From Balneolales bacterium ANBcel1 (GTDB taxonomy: Bacteria > Bacteroidota > Rhodothermia > Balneolales > Natronogracilivirgulaceae): a stretch of 64,000 nt of DNA. Under the pieces are notes generated by a model. The model had not been told where the DNA came from, did not search any database, and saw nothing but the letters and a program-made list of their open reading frames with translations. The stretch's first letter is position 1. Every line of letters begins with the position of its first letter. Position numbers and translations under genes: made by a program. Location of the stretch: assembly GCA_029688905.1 (NCBI GenBank), contig JARULB010000006.1:186001-250000 (forward strand), given 5' to 3'. Below, piece after piece: positions 38,903-47,780 of this stretch.

Positions 38903-40087
38903 TCAGTTATTCGCGGGCAGCAGCCGGTGAATAACACCCGGGTGCTCCACGGCGATATAAAGATAACCATCCGGGGCGAGACGTACATCACGAACCCTTC
39001 CAATTCCATCCAGCAGTTCTTCCTGTTCAATCACCTCTTCTCCGTCAAGCACCACCCGGTGGAGATACCTGGGAGCCAGGGTGCCGACCATGATGTCGCC
39101 CTGCCATCCGGGATACCGGTTGCCGGTTACAAATGCCATTCCGGACGGGGCGATGGAGGGCGTCCAGTGCAGAAGCGGCTGCTCCATACCATCTCTGGCG
39201 GTATCCGGTGTGATGATAGATCCGTCGTAATTGGTTCCGTGCGTGATTTCTGGCCAGCCGTAATTGAGTCCGGCCCCGATGATGTTGATTTCATCGCCGC
39301 CACGCGGACCGTGTTTGTGTGACCAGATTTCGCGGGTTTCCGGATGGATCGCCATCCCCTGGATATTTCGCAGGCCGTACGCGTAGATCTCCGGAAGCGC
39401 CCCGGGCTCATCAACAAACGGGTTATCGGACGGGACCGAGCCGTCGTCGTGCAGCCGGATGACCACAGCGGTGTGCGAATCCAGCTCCTGCGAGGACTCC
39501 ATCACGCCCCGGTCACCAATGGAGAAATAGACATATCCGTCGTCGTCAAAAGCGATCCGGCTGCCGAAATGTTGCCCGGTATGATAGCCAGGGGTGCCGG
39601 TGAACAACTCCTGGAAATCAATGGCCCGGTTATCCTCAAGCCGGAATCGTGCCAGAGCGGTATTGGCTCCGCCTTGCGGCAGCGTCCGGGAATAGGTGAC
39701 ATAAATCCAGCCGTTCTCGTCATAATCGGGATGCAGAAGGATGTCGAGCATGCCGCCCTGTCCGCTGGCATACACCTCGGGGGTTCCTTCGATCGGTTCG
39801 GAACGGCGTTCCCCATTCTCAATGACATAAATTTCACCCGACCGCTCGGTTACGAGCACTTCTCCGTCGGGCAGGAATGCCATCGCCCAGGGAACCGAAA
39901 ACCCTTCGGCGACGGTCTGAACATGAAAGCGCTGATCGCGGGACTCGACAACGTCCGGAGTCTCATCCGGCATCGGGAAATAAAACGTATCGCCTACCAG
40001 CGGATCCTCGTCTTCTATTCCCGAGTCAGACGCACATGCCTGCATTGTTAACGCTGAAAGGATGAGCAATGGAAGTAGCTTTTTCAT
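38903..40087 (-). CDS. PQQ-dependent aldose sugar dehydrogenase-like lipoprotein
   Basis: A 394-residue six-bladed beta-propeller of the soluble glucose/aldose sugar dehydrogenase family. The N-terminus is a signal with a lipobox-like MQAC around residue 18, so the protein is probably a lipoprotein. Propeller landmarks are VPWAMAFLPDGEVLVTERSG, GGMLDILLHPDYDENGWIYVTYS, GYHTGQHFGSRIAFD with the expected catalytic/PQQ histidine, RNIQGMAIHPETREIWSHKHGPRGGDEIN and the WTPSIAPSGMAFVTG block. These enzymes oxidise aldoses in the periplasm and pass electrons to the respiratory chain. No PQQ synthesis gene is visible here. Confidence 0.88.
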   Translation of the reverse strand: MKKLLPLLILSALTMQACASDSGIEDEDPLVGDTFYFPMPDETPDVVESRDQRFHVQTVAEGFSVPWAMAFLPDGEVLVTERSGEIYVIENGERRSEPIEGTPEVYASGQGGMLDILLHPDYDENGWIYVTYSRTLPQGGANTALARFRLEDNRAIDFQELFTGTPGYHTGQHFGSRIAFDDDGYVYFSIGDRGVMESSQELDSHTAVVIRLHDDGSVPSDNPFVDEPGALPEIYAYGLRNIQGMAIHPETREIWSHKHGPRGGDEINIIGAGLNYGWPEITHGTNYDGSIITPDTARDGMEQPLLHWTPSIAPSGMAFVTGNRYPGWQGDIMVGTLAPRYLHRVVLDGEEVIEQEELLDGIGRVRDVRLAPDGYLYIAVEHPGVIHRLLPANN

Positions 40088-40274
40088 AAGAAACTGCTTT
40101 TAGTGACGGGCCACACGGTGCAATCCCGCGTTTGCCCAATACAATTATTATTCGTAACTGATGGAAATAACTATTATTTTAAAGCATATTTATATTGAAT
40201 TTGCAACAATAAACAAGGCAGTATCATTTCGATCGTTAATTATTGTTGTTTGAATTGGCAAGACCTGTTTTTAT

Positions 40275-42080
40275 ATGACACTTTTGCACACGTTCCACAT
40301 ACCGGTCATGGGAACCGGGCACTCAATCGACACTCCCATACGCGTAGCCCCTTTTGGAATTGATTCGGTTATCTCCGTTGTTGACGACCTTCTGGTTGAG
40401 CGCATCCGGAAATACTATGCCGGAGAATTTGACCTCCCTTTTGAAAGCATCCCCCGCAACGCCGAAGACGGGCGCGCACGACGTATCACCGCCTATCTGA
40501 ACACAGTAGAAGAGGTGGTTCGCAAGAAGTTTGATGACATCTGCAGTCAGCCCTTCTTTTCGGATAACGACAAGGCCCGTTTCTTCGAAATGCTTCCGGA
40601 CACATCCACCCTGAAAAACGGATGGCAGCAATTGATGGACATGGCCCCGTCGTTTGAACGCGAGGAGCTTGAGAAAAAGCTCACGCAAAGGATGAAACCC
40701 GGTTCCATCGATGTAAACATTATGGCCAAGGTGGATCGGCTCCTCAACAACGACGAGGGCAAGCCGCTCAGCAATGAATTCAGTGATGCCAATGCGGCAT
40801 TTCGAGGTTTCGCGCGCAGCAATCTGCGTGCGTCCGTTATCCTGTCGGCCGGTTTCAATCCCCGTCTGTACAACTACATGTCCGAGTTCCGGGATTTCTA
40901 TCGCGACGCCACCGGCGACTTGAAGAAACGCATTGTGCTGAAGGTCAGCGACTTCCGCTCAGCGCTTATACAGGGCAAGTTTCTGGCCAAGAAAGGATTG
41001 GAGATCTCGGAGTTCCGGATTGAGTCGGGTCTGAATTGCGGCGGACACGCGTTTGCATCCGAAGGCCAGCTGCTTCCGGTCATACTGCGTGAATTCCGGG
41101 ACAAGAAAGACCAGCTGAACAAGACCTTCCAGCCGATGATCCGGTCGTTTTATGATAATATGGGCTGGGAGTATCCCGAGTCAGCCGCCGCCGAAGAGCC
41201 GCTGGTAACGGTTCAGGGAGGCATCGGCACCCATGGCGAGACGCGCCGCCTGATGGAGCAATACGGCATGGACAAAACCGGCTGGGCCACTCCGTTTCTG
41301 CTGGTACCGGAAGCGACTCCGGTGGACGGCCCCACACGTGAGCTGCTGCGCGATGCCGGAGAAGAGGATTTGTACCTGAGCGGGGTATCGCCGCTGGGCA
41401 TTCCGTTCAACAATGTGCGCAATACCGGATCGGAAACCTGGACCAAAAACAGGGCGCAAACCGACAAACCCGGCTCACCGTGCCCGAAAGGATTCCTGCA
41501 GTTCAACACCGAGTTCACCGAGAACCCGATCTGCACGGCTTCGAGTCAGTATCAGCTGCTTAAAATTGATGAGATCAACCGGTCCGAGCTGGATGATGGC
41601 GAGAAAGAGAGCAAGCGCAACGCCGTACTGGAAAAGACCTGCCTGTGTGATCACCTGGGCAACGGAGCCCTGATCTCGCTGGGCATATTGAAGGAGCACC
41701 GCGGTCCGCAGGCGGTGTGCCCGGGTCCCAATCTGGCGTGGTTCAACCGGTTCTACTCGCTGCGCGAGATGATCGACCACATCTACGGGCGGGGCAAATC
41801 ACTTGTTCCCGAAGAGCGGCCCCACATGTTCGCCAAGGAGATGTCGATGTACGTCGACTATGTCGGTGAACAGCTTCGGCAGCTCGATTTCTCGGATGCA
41901 AAGGCCGTCAAAAAGATCAAAACCCTCCGTGACAACCTGGTGGACAGCATGGTGTACTGCCGTGAACTGGCTTCTGGCGAACGGTACGGGGATGAAAATC
42001 TGATGTCGCTGATGGAGGCCGCCGACCGGGAGGAAAAACGCCTGCATCAACTGTTTGAAGCGGAGCCGGTTTTTGCCTGA
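40275..42080 (+). CDS. Unrecognised 601-residue cysteine-rich cytosolic protein
   Basis: A large soluble protein with no signal peptide or membrane helix and normal codon use. I do not recognise the family. Several segments look strongly constrained: an N-terminal HIPVMGTGHSIDTPIRVAPF, FRIESGLNCGGHAFA around C255/H258, VQGGIGTHGETRRL at 313-326 and YLSGVSPLGIPFNNVRNTG. The second half holds C403 (GSPCPKG), C420 (ENPICTAS), C456 and C458 (KTCLCDHLG) and C482 (AVCPGPN). This cysteine set could bind an Fe-S cluster or zinc, and the Gly-rich strand-loop motifs are reminiscent of a TIM-barrel oxidoreductase. That is inference only. It has its own AT-rich upstream region (40088-40274) and stands alone, transcribed opposite to both neighbours. 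Confidence 0.8.
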   Translation: MTLLHTFHIPVMGTGHSIDTPIRVAPFGIDSVISVVDDLLVERIRKYYAGEFDLPFESIPRNAEDGRARRITAYLNTVEEVVRKKFDDICSQPFFSDNDKARFFEMLPDTSTLKNGWQQLMDMAPSFEREELEKKLTQRMKPGSIDVNIMAKVDRLLNNDEGKPLSNEFSDANAAFRGFARSNLRASVILSAGFNPRLYNYMSEFRDFYRDATGDLKKRIVLKVSDFRSALIQGKFLAKKGLEISEFRIESGLNCGGHAFASEGQLLPVILREFRDKKDQLNKTFQPMIRSFYDNMGWEYPESAAAEEPLVTVQGGIGTHGETRRLMEQYGMDKTGWATPFLLVPEATPVDGPTRELLRDAGEEDLYLSGVSPLGIPFNNVRNTGSETWTKNRAQTDKPGSPCPKGFLQFNTEFTENPICTASSQYQLLKIDEINRSELDDGEKESKRNAVLEKTCLCDHLGNGALISLGILKEHRGPQAVCPGPNLAWFNRFYSLREMIDHIYGRGKSLVPEERPHMFAKEMSMYVDYVGEQLRQLDFSDAKAVKKIKTLRDNLVDSMVYCRELASGERYGDENLMSLMEAADREEKRLHQLFEAEPVFA

Positions 42081-42163
42081 GACAACCTGCGGATCCGGGC
42101 TGCACAGGCTACACTGCTTTTAGTTAAGTGATTGACAGACAGCCAGACCGTTGACCGGGGGTA

Positions 42164-43360
42164 TCAGCCCTTGTAATCGCGAAGGGCACGGTGGATCTGG
42201 CGGGTGGCCTGCCGGATCCGGTGGATGTTCTCCACCAGACTCATTCGAACGTACCCTTCGCCCGCTTCACCGAATCCGGTTCCGGGCGTTACCAGCACTT
42301 CGGCTTCATCGAGCAGCCACTCTGCAAAACGGTAGGAGCCCATTTTCCGGAAGGCTTCCGGTATCTGGGCCCAGACAAACATGGCGCCCCGCTGAAGCGG
42401 AACATCCCATCCCGCCCTGGCAAGACCTTCGATCATGGCGTCGCGCCGAAGCTCGTACTTGTGGGCCAGTTCCCGCACCTCCGACTGGTCTTTTTTCAGA
42501 GACACGATAGCCGCCACCTGGATTGGAGTAAACATGCCATAATCGAAAAAAGCCTTTATACGCGATAGCATTGCGATGATTTCGGCATTGCCGAGGCAAA
42601 AACCCACACGCCACCCGGCCATGTTATAGGACTTGCTCATGGTAAAGAACTCCACGGCAATATCGCGTGCGCCGGGAACCTGCATGACGCTGGGCGCCTT
42701 GTAATCACCGAATGTGATGTCCTTGTAGGCAAAATCATGGATCAGGATAACCGACTCAGCCCGGCACCAGGCGACCATCTTCTCGAAAAAGGGCAATTCA
42801 ACCGTGATTCCCGTAGGGTTGTGGGGATAGTTCAGATAGAGAACCTTGGGACGCTCATCCAGCTTTTCCAGAGACCGGATAAGCTCATCGGCGTCATTGG
42901 TCACCGGAATATTGATAACCCTGGCCCCGGCGATCACCGCGCTCCACATATGCACCGGGAAATAGGGCTCCGGTACCACACAGGTATCACCGGCACCCAG
43001 CAGCGCCAGCGACAGGTGCGATAATCCCTCCTTGCTGCCGATGGTGGAGATGATTTCGGTTTCGGCGTCCAGATCGACATTGTACCAACTTTTGTAGTGG
43101 GTAGCCACCGCTCTAAGCAGATGAGGGATGCCGGTAGCGCGGGAATAGCGGTGCGACTTGTCATCCTCAAGGACCTCCCTGATTTTTTCCACCGCGTCGC
43201 GCGATGCGGGCATATCGGGGTTCCCCATGCCGAAGTCGATAATATCAACCCCCTCGGATCGCCGTTTCTGTTTCTCGGCATTCAGGCGGCCGAAGACATA
43301 TTCCGGCAACTGACGCATCCGGTCGGCCGGTTTAATTACGGGTTTTTTATCCGTCATCAT
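42164..43360 (-). CDS. PLP-dependent class I aminotransferase (AlaC/DapC-like)
   Basis: A 398-residue fold type I aminotransferase. Visible landmarks are DFGMGNPDMPA, YSRATGIPHLLRAVA, the NYPHNPTG motif, HDFAYKDITF with the PLP-contact Asp and Tyr, and the Schiff-base lysine in FTMSKSYNMAGWRVGF. The closest well-known relatives are alanine transaminase AlaC (YfdZ) and LL-diaminopimelate aminotransferase. Next to dapD, dapA and dapB it may be the missing N-succinyl-diaminopimelate aminotransferase (DapC). That is an inference from position, and glutamate-pyruvate transamination is the main alternative. Confidence 0.88.
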   Translation of the reverse strand: MMTDKKPVIKPADRMRQLPEYVFGRLNAEKQKRRSEGVDIIDFGMGNPDMPASRDAVEKIREVLEDDKSHRYSRATGIPHLLRAVATHYKSWYNVDLDAETEIISTIGSKEGLSHLSLALLGAGDTCVVPEPYFPVHMWSAVIAGARVINIPVTNDADELIRSLEKLDERPKVLYLNYPHNPTGITVELPFFEKMVAWCRAESVILIHDFAYKDITFGDYKAPSVMQVPGARDIAVEFFTMSKSYNMAGWRVGFCLGNAEIIAMLSRIKAFFDYGMFTPIQVAAIVSLKKDQSEVRELAHKYELRRDAMIEGLARAGWDVPLQRGAMFVWAQIPEAFRKMGSYRFAEWLLDEAEVLVTPGTGFGEAGEGYVRMSLVENIHRIRQATRQIHRALRDYKG

Positions 43361-43535
43361 TCGGAATTAGCTGTATGTTTCTCTGGTAGTCAATTGCGCA
43401 ATATACAAATAAGCTGGTTCTATGTGGACGGGAAAACCGGTACCTATCCATATTGAATAAACCGGTTTCGGTCGGCGCGTGCCGTTATCCTGTTCGTCCC
43501 GGCAATATGCCGCCCACCTGCAACTTATCGACGGT

Positions 43536-44279
43536 TTACCGAAGCGAGTCTTCCAGAGCCAGCGACGCGTCGCTCTTCTCATCCCTGTACTTGATAATCA
43601 GGGCGCAGCTCATTTGAAATCCGGACTCCCGGGCCCATGACAGACGTTCTGAAACCGGCCGGGTACCCGAAACCACCACGGCCCGCTCGGGAATGGGCTC
43701 CCCTCGCTCCAGAACTCTTTCATTGACACAATCGTACACCGGAACACCCTGTGACAGGACCACCCCCGGAGCGATAACCGCTCCTTTCAAAACCTGAACC
43801 CCTTCAACCAGAACCGCGCCGGCACCGACAAATGCACCGTCCTCCACAATTACCGGCGACTGATTCACCGGCTCCAGAACTCCGCCAATCTGTACGCCCG
43901 CCGACAAATGCACCTTCTTGCCGATCTGCGCACAGGATCCGACCAGCACATGGGAGTCGATCATAGTTCCTTCATCCACATACGCTCCGATATTCACGTA
44001 GGATGGCGGCATGATGATGACCCCGGAGGCAACGTACGAACCGGTGCGCACCGAGGTACCGCCGGGAACCACCCTTACATTTCTGTCCAGGGTGAATTTC
44101 TGCGGAAGCAGATTGTGCTTGTCGACAAACGCTTCATGTTCCACCATCTCTCCGGCCTTGAACGCCGAAAGAATTGCCTGCTTTACTTCGGTGTTTGCCT
44201 TCCAGGTGCCGTTTTCCTTGTTCGCGCTGCGAACCGTTCCTTTTTCCAGTTCCTGAAGAGTCGTTTTCCAGTCACTCAT
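43536..44279 (-). CDS. dapD: Tetrahydrodipicolinate N-succinyltransferase (DapD)
   Basis: Acylates 2,3,4,5-tetrahydrodipicolinate in the acylase branch of lysine/diaminopimelate synthesis. At 247 residues it has the helical N-terminal domain and a left-handed beta-helix of hexapeptide repeats (VRTGSYVASGVIIMPPSYVNIGAYVDEG and IGKKVHLSAGVQIGGVLEPV). The VEDGAFVGAGAVLVEGVQV segment and PIPERAVVVSGTRPV follow. The motif set is that of the succinyltransferase. The pathway then needs DapC and DapE; a DapC candidate lies just downstream and dapE is not in view. Confidence 0.94.
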   Translation of the reverse strand: MSDWKTTLQELEKGTVRSANKENGTWKANTEVKQAILSAFKAGEMVEHEAFVDKHNLLPQKFTLDRNVRVVPGGTSVRTGSYVASGVIIMPPSYVNIGAYVDEGTMIDSHVLVGSCAQIGKKVHLSAGVQIGGVLEPVNQSPVIVEDGAFVGAGAVLVEGVQVLKGAVIAPGVVLSQGVPVYDCVNERVLERGEPIPERAVVVSGTRPVSERLSWARESGFQMSCALIIKYRDEKSDASLALEDSLR

Positions 44280-44441
44280 ACACGTTGTTTTCTTTAAGAT
44301 TTAGATTTCAGTTCACCATCCCGGTGTGTGGCTCCGCAAGTCCGATATACGCCCGGATCACACAGGAGCTGTGACAGCCGCTTCCGGCTGGAACCGGGGA
44401 TTTACAATTTGTTGATTGCCGGCAATTGAAGCGATTGTCGA

Positions 44442-45362
44442 TCAGCTTACCGAAAGACCGGCATGACTTCTTTTTCCATGCCACTCACGAACCTCTTCGG
44501 AGAGTCTGATGAGCCTGTCCAGGGAGTTCATGTCATCGGCATGCAGCGGAAGCTTCACATTGGGGGTTCGGATACGCCCTTCCCTGTGCATAACGGCCTT
44601 GGCAGGAACCGGGTTGGGAGCTACGAACAGCTCATTGCTGGTACGTTTCCAGAACGTTCGGTCTTCTTCCGACAATTCGCCTGCAAGGGCCATTTCGGAA
44701 TAGAGCCTTGTAGCTGCGGGCCAGACATTTCCCGCCACCGATACCACACCGCAGGCGCCATGCGGGGCAAAATCAGGAAGCATGAGGTCATCACCGCTGT
44801 AAAGCTGCACATCACCGCAAACCGCTTTGTATTCGCGAAAATCATCCACCGACCCGCTGGCCTCCTTGATCGCCCAGAAATTCTTGTGCGTATGAAGCCG
44901 GGACACCGCGTCCAGATGCAGCGCGATACCGGTGCGTTTTGGAATATTGTAGAGCATCACCGGCCGTGTAACCAGATCCAGCAGTGTTTTAAACCAGTGA
45001 TACTGCCCCTCCGGACCCGGTTTTGAGTATATCGGGGTTACCATCAGATAGGCATCCACCTTTTGTGATTCCAGAAAATAGAGCCACGAGGCCACGCCGG
45101 GCAGATGATGTCCGCCCACTCCGACCATGATCGGTATGTCCAGTTTCAGCGATACGGTATATCGAACAATGAGTTTACGCTCTTCCTCATCCAGGTTCAG
45201 GGATTCTCCGGTACTGCCGAGGATCAGAACGCCGTTTCCGGCCTCTTCCTGTTCACGCAGGAGTCTTTGAAGGCCTTCAAGGTCAGGGCGCCCCGAATCG
45301 GTAAGAGGTGTAATCAGGGCGGTCCAGAGCGGGTTGTTCAAACGGTTATTCACGTGCTTCAT
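44442..45362 (-). CDS. dapA: 4-Hydroxy-tetrahydrodipicolinate synthase
   Basis: Condenses pyruvate with aspartate semialdehyde in the first step of the diaminopimelate branch. The ATG at 45362 gives 306 residues and starts 11 bases after the dapB stop. The barrel shows GSTGESLNLDEEER, the catalytic-triad Tyr in VMLYNIPKRTG and the Schiff-base Lys in FWAIKEASGS. A longer frame runs back to 45422 through the dapB end but has no similarity. The 162-base dapD-dapA gap holds only a small AGCCG/CGGCT hairpin near 44375. Confidence 0.93.
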   Translation of the reverse strand: MKHVNNRLNNPLWTALITPLTDSGRPDLEGLQRLLREQEEAGNGVLILGSTGESLNLDEEERKLIVRYTVSLKLDIPIMVGVGGHHLPGVASWLYFLESQKVDAYLMVTPIYSKPGPEGQYHWFKTLLDLVTRPVMLYNIPKRTGIALHLDAVSRLHTHKNFWAIKEASGSVDDFREYKAVCGDVQLYSGDDLMLPDFAPHGACGVVSVAGNVWPAATRLYSEMALAGELSEEDRTFWKRTSNELFVAPNPVPAKAVMHREGRIRTPNVKLPLHADDMNSLDRLIRLSEEVREWHGKRSHAGLSVS

Positions 45363-45373
45363 TGATTTGCTGT

Positions 45374-46105
45374 TTAGGAGGAAAAATTCGATTGCCCGGC
45401 GGCGGGGCCGGTACGCTTCCAAAGTTTGTCGAGGGCGATCTGCTGGATATCGTACAGTCCGGGCGCCATTTCGTGGCGATCGGCAAGAACCTGCCGGGCG
45501 GTCCAGAGCGCGCCTGAGGCAAATATGCTTCGGTTACGGGCCGAGTGTTCCACCGTGATCTCTTCAAAAGGGGTTGAAAGGGTAAGCGAATGTTCGCCGA
45601 CAACGTCTCCGGTCCGTTCCGAGGTAACCTCTACCGGCTTGGCCAGCCATTCTTTCCAGGCCAGTGCGGTTCCGCTGGGGGCGTCTTTCTTTCGGGTGTG
45701 ATGGACTTCGTGGATGGCGTATGACCACTCATCGTACAGGGAATCGGCCATGCTCAGGATGCGGATAAGCTCGTGCATGATATTCATGCCCAGGCTGAAA
45801 TTGTTGGCATGGACCCAGATCAGGCCCTGTTCCCCGAGTTTCTCCGAGAATGCTTGCCGGCCACCCGGCCAGGCGAAACCGGTAGAGCCGGTTACAACGG
45901 GAATTTTGGCGGCAAGCAGTTCCGGAATAGCTGCTACAAATGGGTCTCCGGGAAGAAAACAGATGGCAATATCGTGTCCGGCAAGTTTCGATGCTTCGGG
46001 CGGGTTGTCAATATCATAGACCGTGACCTGGATTTCCTTTTTTCCATGGGCCAGCTTCAGTACTTCGCCACCGGTCCGTCCGGCGCCGACCAAAGCGATG
46101 TTCAT
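45374..46105 (-). CDS. dapB: 4-Hydroxy-tetrahydrodipicolinate reductase
   Basis: Reduces the DapA product with NAD(P)H. The 243-residue protein starts MNIALVGAGRTGGEVL, a Rossmann motif with the R that follows GAG as in many DapB proteins. The catalytic EVHHTRKKDAPSGTAL segment is intact, with the second His and the Lys. VTGSTGFAW is the mid-domain motif. A methionine two codons earlier (46111) is an alternative start. It is the first gene of the minus-strand dap group and diverges from the B12-sensor operon across a 640-base gap. Confidence 0.95.
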   Translation of the reverse strand: MNIALVGAGRTGGEVLKLAHGKKEIQVTVYDIDNPPEASKLAGHDIAICFLPGDPFVAAIPELLAAKIPVVTGSTGFAWPGGRQAFSEKLGEQGLIWVHANNFSLGMNIMHELIRILSMADSLYDEWSYAIHEVHHTRKKDAPSGTALAWKEWLAKPVEVTSERTGDVVGEHSLTLSTPFEEITVEHSARNRSIFASGALWTARQVLADRHEMAPGLYDIQQIALDKLWKRTGPAAGQSNFSS

Positions 46106-46111
46106 CTGCAT

Positions 46112-46745
46112 GATTACAATTGCATTTCAGATTCAGGCGGAGCAGCCGGGAAAAAGATTACGCACAGGCCGCAAGGTTTCACTGCAGGCAGCAGAACTCA
46201 TCCGGTTGATCCGCCGATTACAAACGATACAAGAGAGGGGCCACTTGGAAAATCGGCTGCTCGACAAGAAGGGCAAAAGAAGTGGTTCGCTGCATGCCGG
46301 CGAATTCACTCCCAAAGCACTCCACGATCAGCATTTGAATACACTTCGTGACAGTCCCGGGGATTCAGCCCACGGTCCCAACACACCGGAAGGCCACTCT
46401 CCCGGGATGTTTCGGCAAATGCCCCCTGGCCATCGGTCACTGGCAAAAACTGGCGCCTTGCGATAGTTACCTGGCATCTGCTCCTCTTCAGGTTTTTGAT
46501 AAACTTAGCAAGAATTGCCGTCAACTCAAAACAAAAAACGCTTGTGTCACTACCAAAAATGGTTATTATAAAGCAGGTTACCTTGACGATAAGAATGGCA
46601 ATTACCACTCGTTACCCGCAGTCGAATACAAGATGGAGCGGGTGGACGGCATGAATTTCGGAAGCCCGTTATACTTTCAAATAAAGAGCAGGAACCCGGG
46701 ACCTCCTCGCGCTGAAACGGACCCGCAATTGCAGATACTGTTCAG
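46112..46745. other. Divergent 5' region between dapB and the B12-sensor operon, no supported gene
   Basis: 634 bases that should hold promoters for both directions. The 46490-46740 part is AT-richer and includes a GGTTATTATAAAGC stretch at 46561-46574 that could contribute a -10 box for the plus-strand operon. No -35 match at proper spacing stands out. Open frames here (for example 46348-46749 plus and 46306-46608 minus) show no family features, and I do not accept them. A stretch at 46340-46379 on the minus strand loosely resembles a cobalamin riboswitch core but lacks the other conserved parts. Confidence 0.4.
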
Positions 46746-47780
46746 ATGAACATTGCAGAAACCAGAAAACTGAAGGATTTTATCGAAACAAAGCGGGCTG
46801 TTCTGCTGACCGACCTTTTATTCGATCTGCAGCAAGAGTCGCCCGGTTTCGATTGGGATAATTATCTCTCCTTCTACATGGGCCACCTAAACGAGTCGCT
46901 TTCTTCCAATAACACGGCTGTTTTTTCAAAATTCCTGAGCTGGTCGCGATCGGTCGGCCGGCACCATTCCATCAAGGCACTGGAAGCAGACACCATCACG
47001 AAGAAGCTTGCCGCACTTTCGGGCAGACATCTTCCCCGTGAATGGCAGGAGGAGTTTATCCGTTTTCTGGAAGAGAGCCGGTTCAGGTCGGAAAAAGCGG
47101 AGCCGGAGGCACAGTCGTTTCTGGAGGTCGATTCCGGGCTGGAATCGCTCGCTTCGGAGTATTTTGAAACCCTGATCAGCGGTGACCGAAACAAGGCCTC
47201 AAAACTGGTGATGGATGCTGTTGCCGGAGGGGTACCCGTCAAAGACATCTATCTGAAGGTCTTCCAGCCGGGATTGTGGGAGCTTGGACGACTTTGGCAA
47301 ATGAACCGGATTTCGGTTGGTCAGGAGCATTTTTTTACTGCGGCCACCCAGATGATCATCTCCAGATTATATCCGAAAATATTCAGCACCGAGAGAAACG
47401 GAAAGCGGATGATGGCTACAGCAGTGGGTGGAGAACTGCACGAAATCGGCATCCGTATGGTCTCCGATTTTTTCGAGATGGATGGATGGGACACCTACTA
47501 TATCGGTGCCAACTGTCCGGCCGATGAATTGCTCGAAGAGCTTCAGAAACAGAGACCCGACCTTCTGGGCGTTTCCGTTACCCTGGGTTCGCATATTGGA
47601 ACGGCCCATAATCTCATCCGGCAGATTCGTGATGTTCCGGAGCTAAGCGGACTAAAAATCCTGATTGGTGGCCGTGCTTCCCTGGACCACCCGGATCTTT
47701 TTTCCAACATGGAGGCCGACGGATTTGCCCTCGATGCGGAAAGTGCGGTTACCACGGCAAACGAGGTCACGGGATCATGA
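46746..47780 (+). CDS. Cobalamin-binding sensor protein with CarH-type W-x9-EH motif
   Basis: A 344-residue soluble protein. Residues about 1-120 are helical and resemble an N-terminal sensor-type bundle. Residues about 130-215 form the B12-binding cap domain, with W184 followed by nine residues and then E194-H195. This W-x9-EH spacing is the signature of the CarH/LitR family of adenosylcobalamin photoreceptors. Residues about 222-340 form the Rossmann B12-binding domain with E230-L-H232-E-I-G235 (the DxHxxG motif, E in place of D), S277-V-T and GG at 308-309. H232 should be the lower axial cobalt ligand. There is no MerR DNA-binding domain. The residue after W184 is Gln, where Thermus CarH has the His that takes over cobalt after light. 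It overlaps the kinase gene by four bases. Confidence 0.85.
   Translation: MNIAETRKLKDFIETKRAVLLTDLLFDLQQESPGFDWDNYLSFYMGHLNESLSSNNTAVFSKFLSWSRSVGRHHSIKALEADTITKKLAALSGRHLPREWQEEFIRFLEESRFRSEKAEPEAQSFLEVDSGLESLASEYFETLISGDRNKASKLVMDAVAGGVPVKDIYLKVFQPGLWELGRLWQMNRISVGQEHFFTAATQMIISRLYPKIFSTERNGKRMMATAVGGELHEIGIRMVSDFFEMDGWDTYYIGANCPADELLEELQKQRPDLLGVSVTLGSHIGTAHNLIRQIRDVPELSGLKILIGGRASLDHPDLFSNMEADGFALDAESAVTTANEVTGS

Noticed and set aside
46340-46379. Minus-strand stretch resembling part of a cobalamin riboswitch core, close to the B12-sensor gene
   Set aside because: It matches only a short part (GGGA, AATCC, ACTGT), lacks the downstream B12-box pairing and the rest of the fold, and lies on the strand leading to dapB rather than to the B12 gene.
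46348-46749. 133-codon plus-strand open frame before the B12-sensor gene
   Set aside because: No family features, atypical composition, overlaps the start of the real gene and looks like an intergenic open frame.
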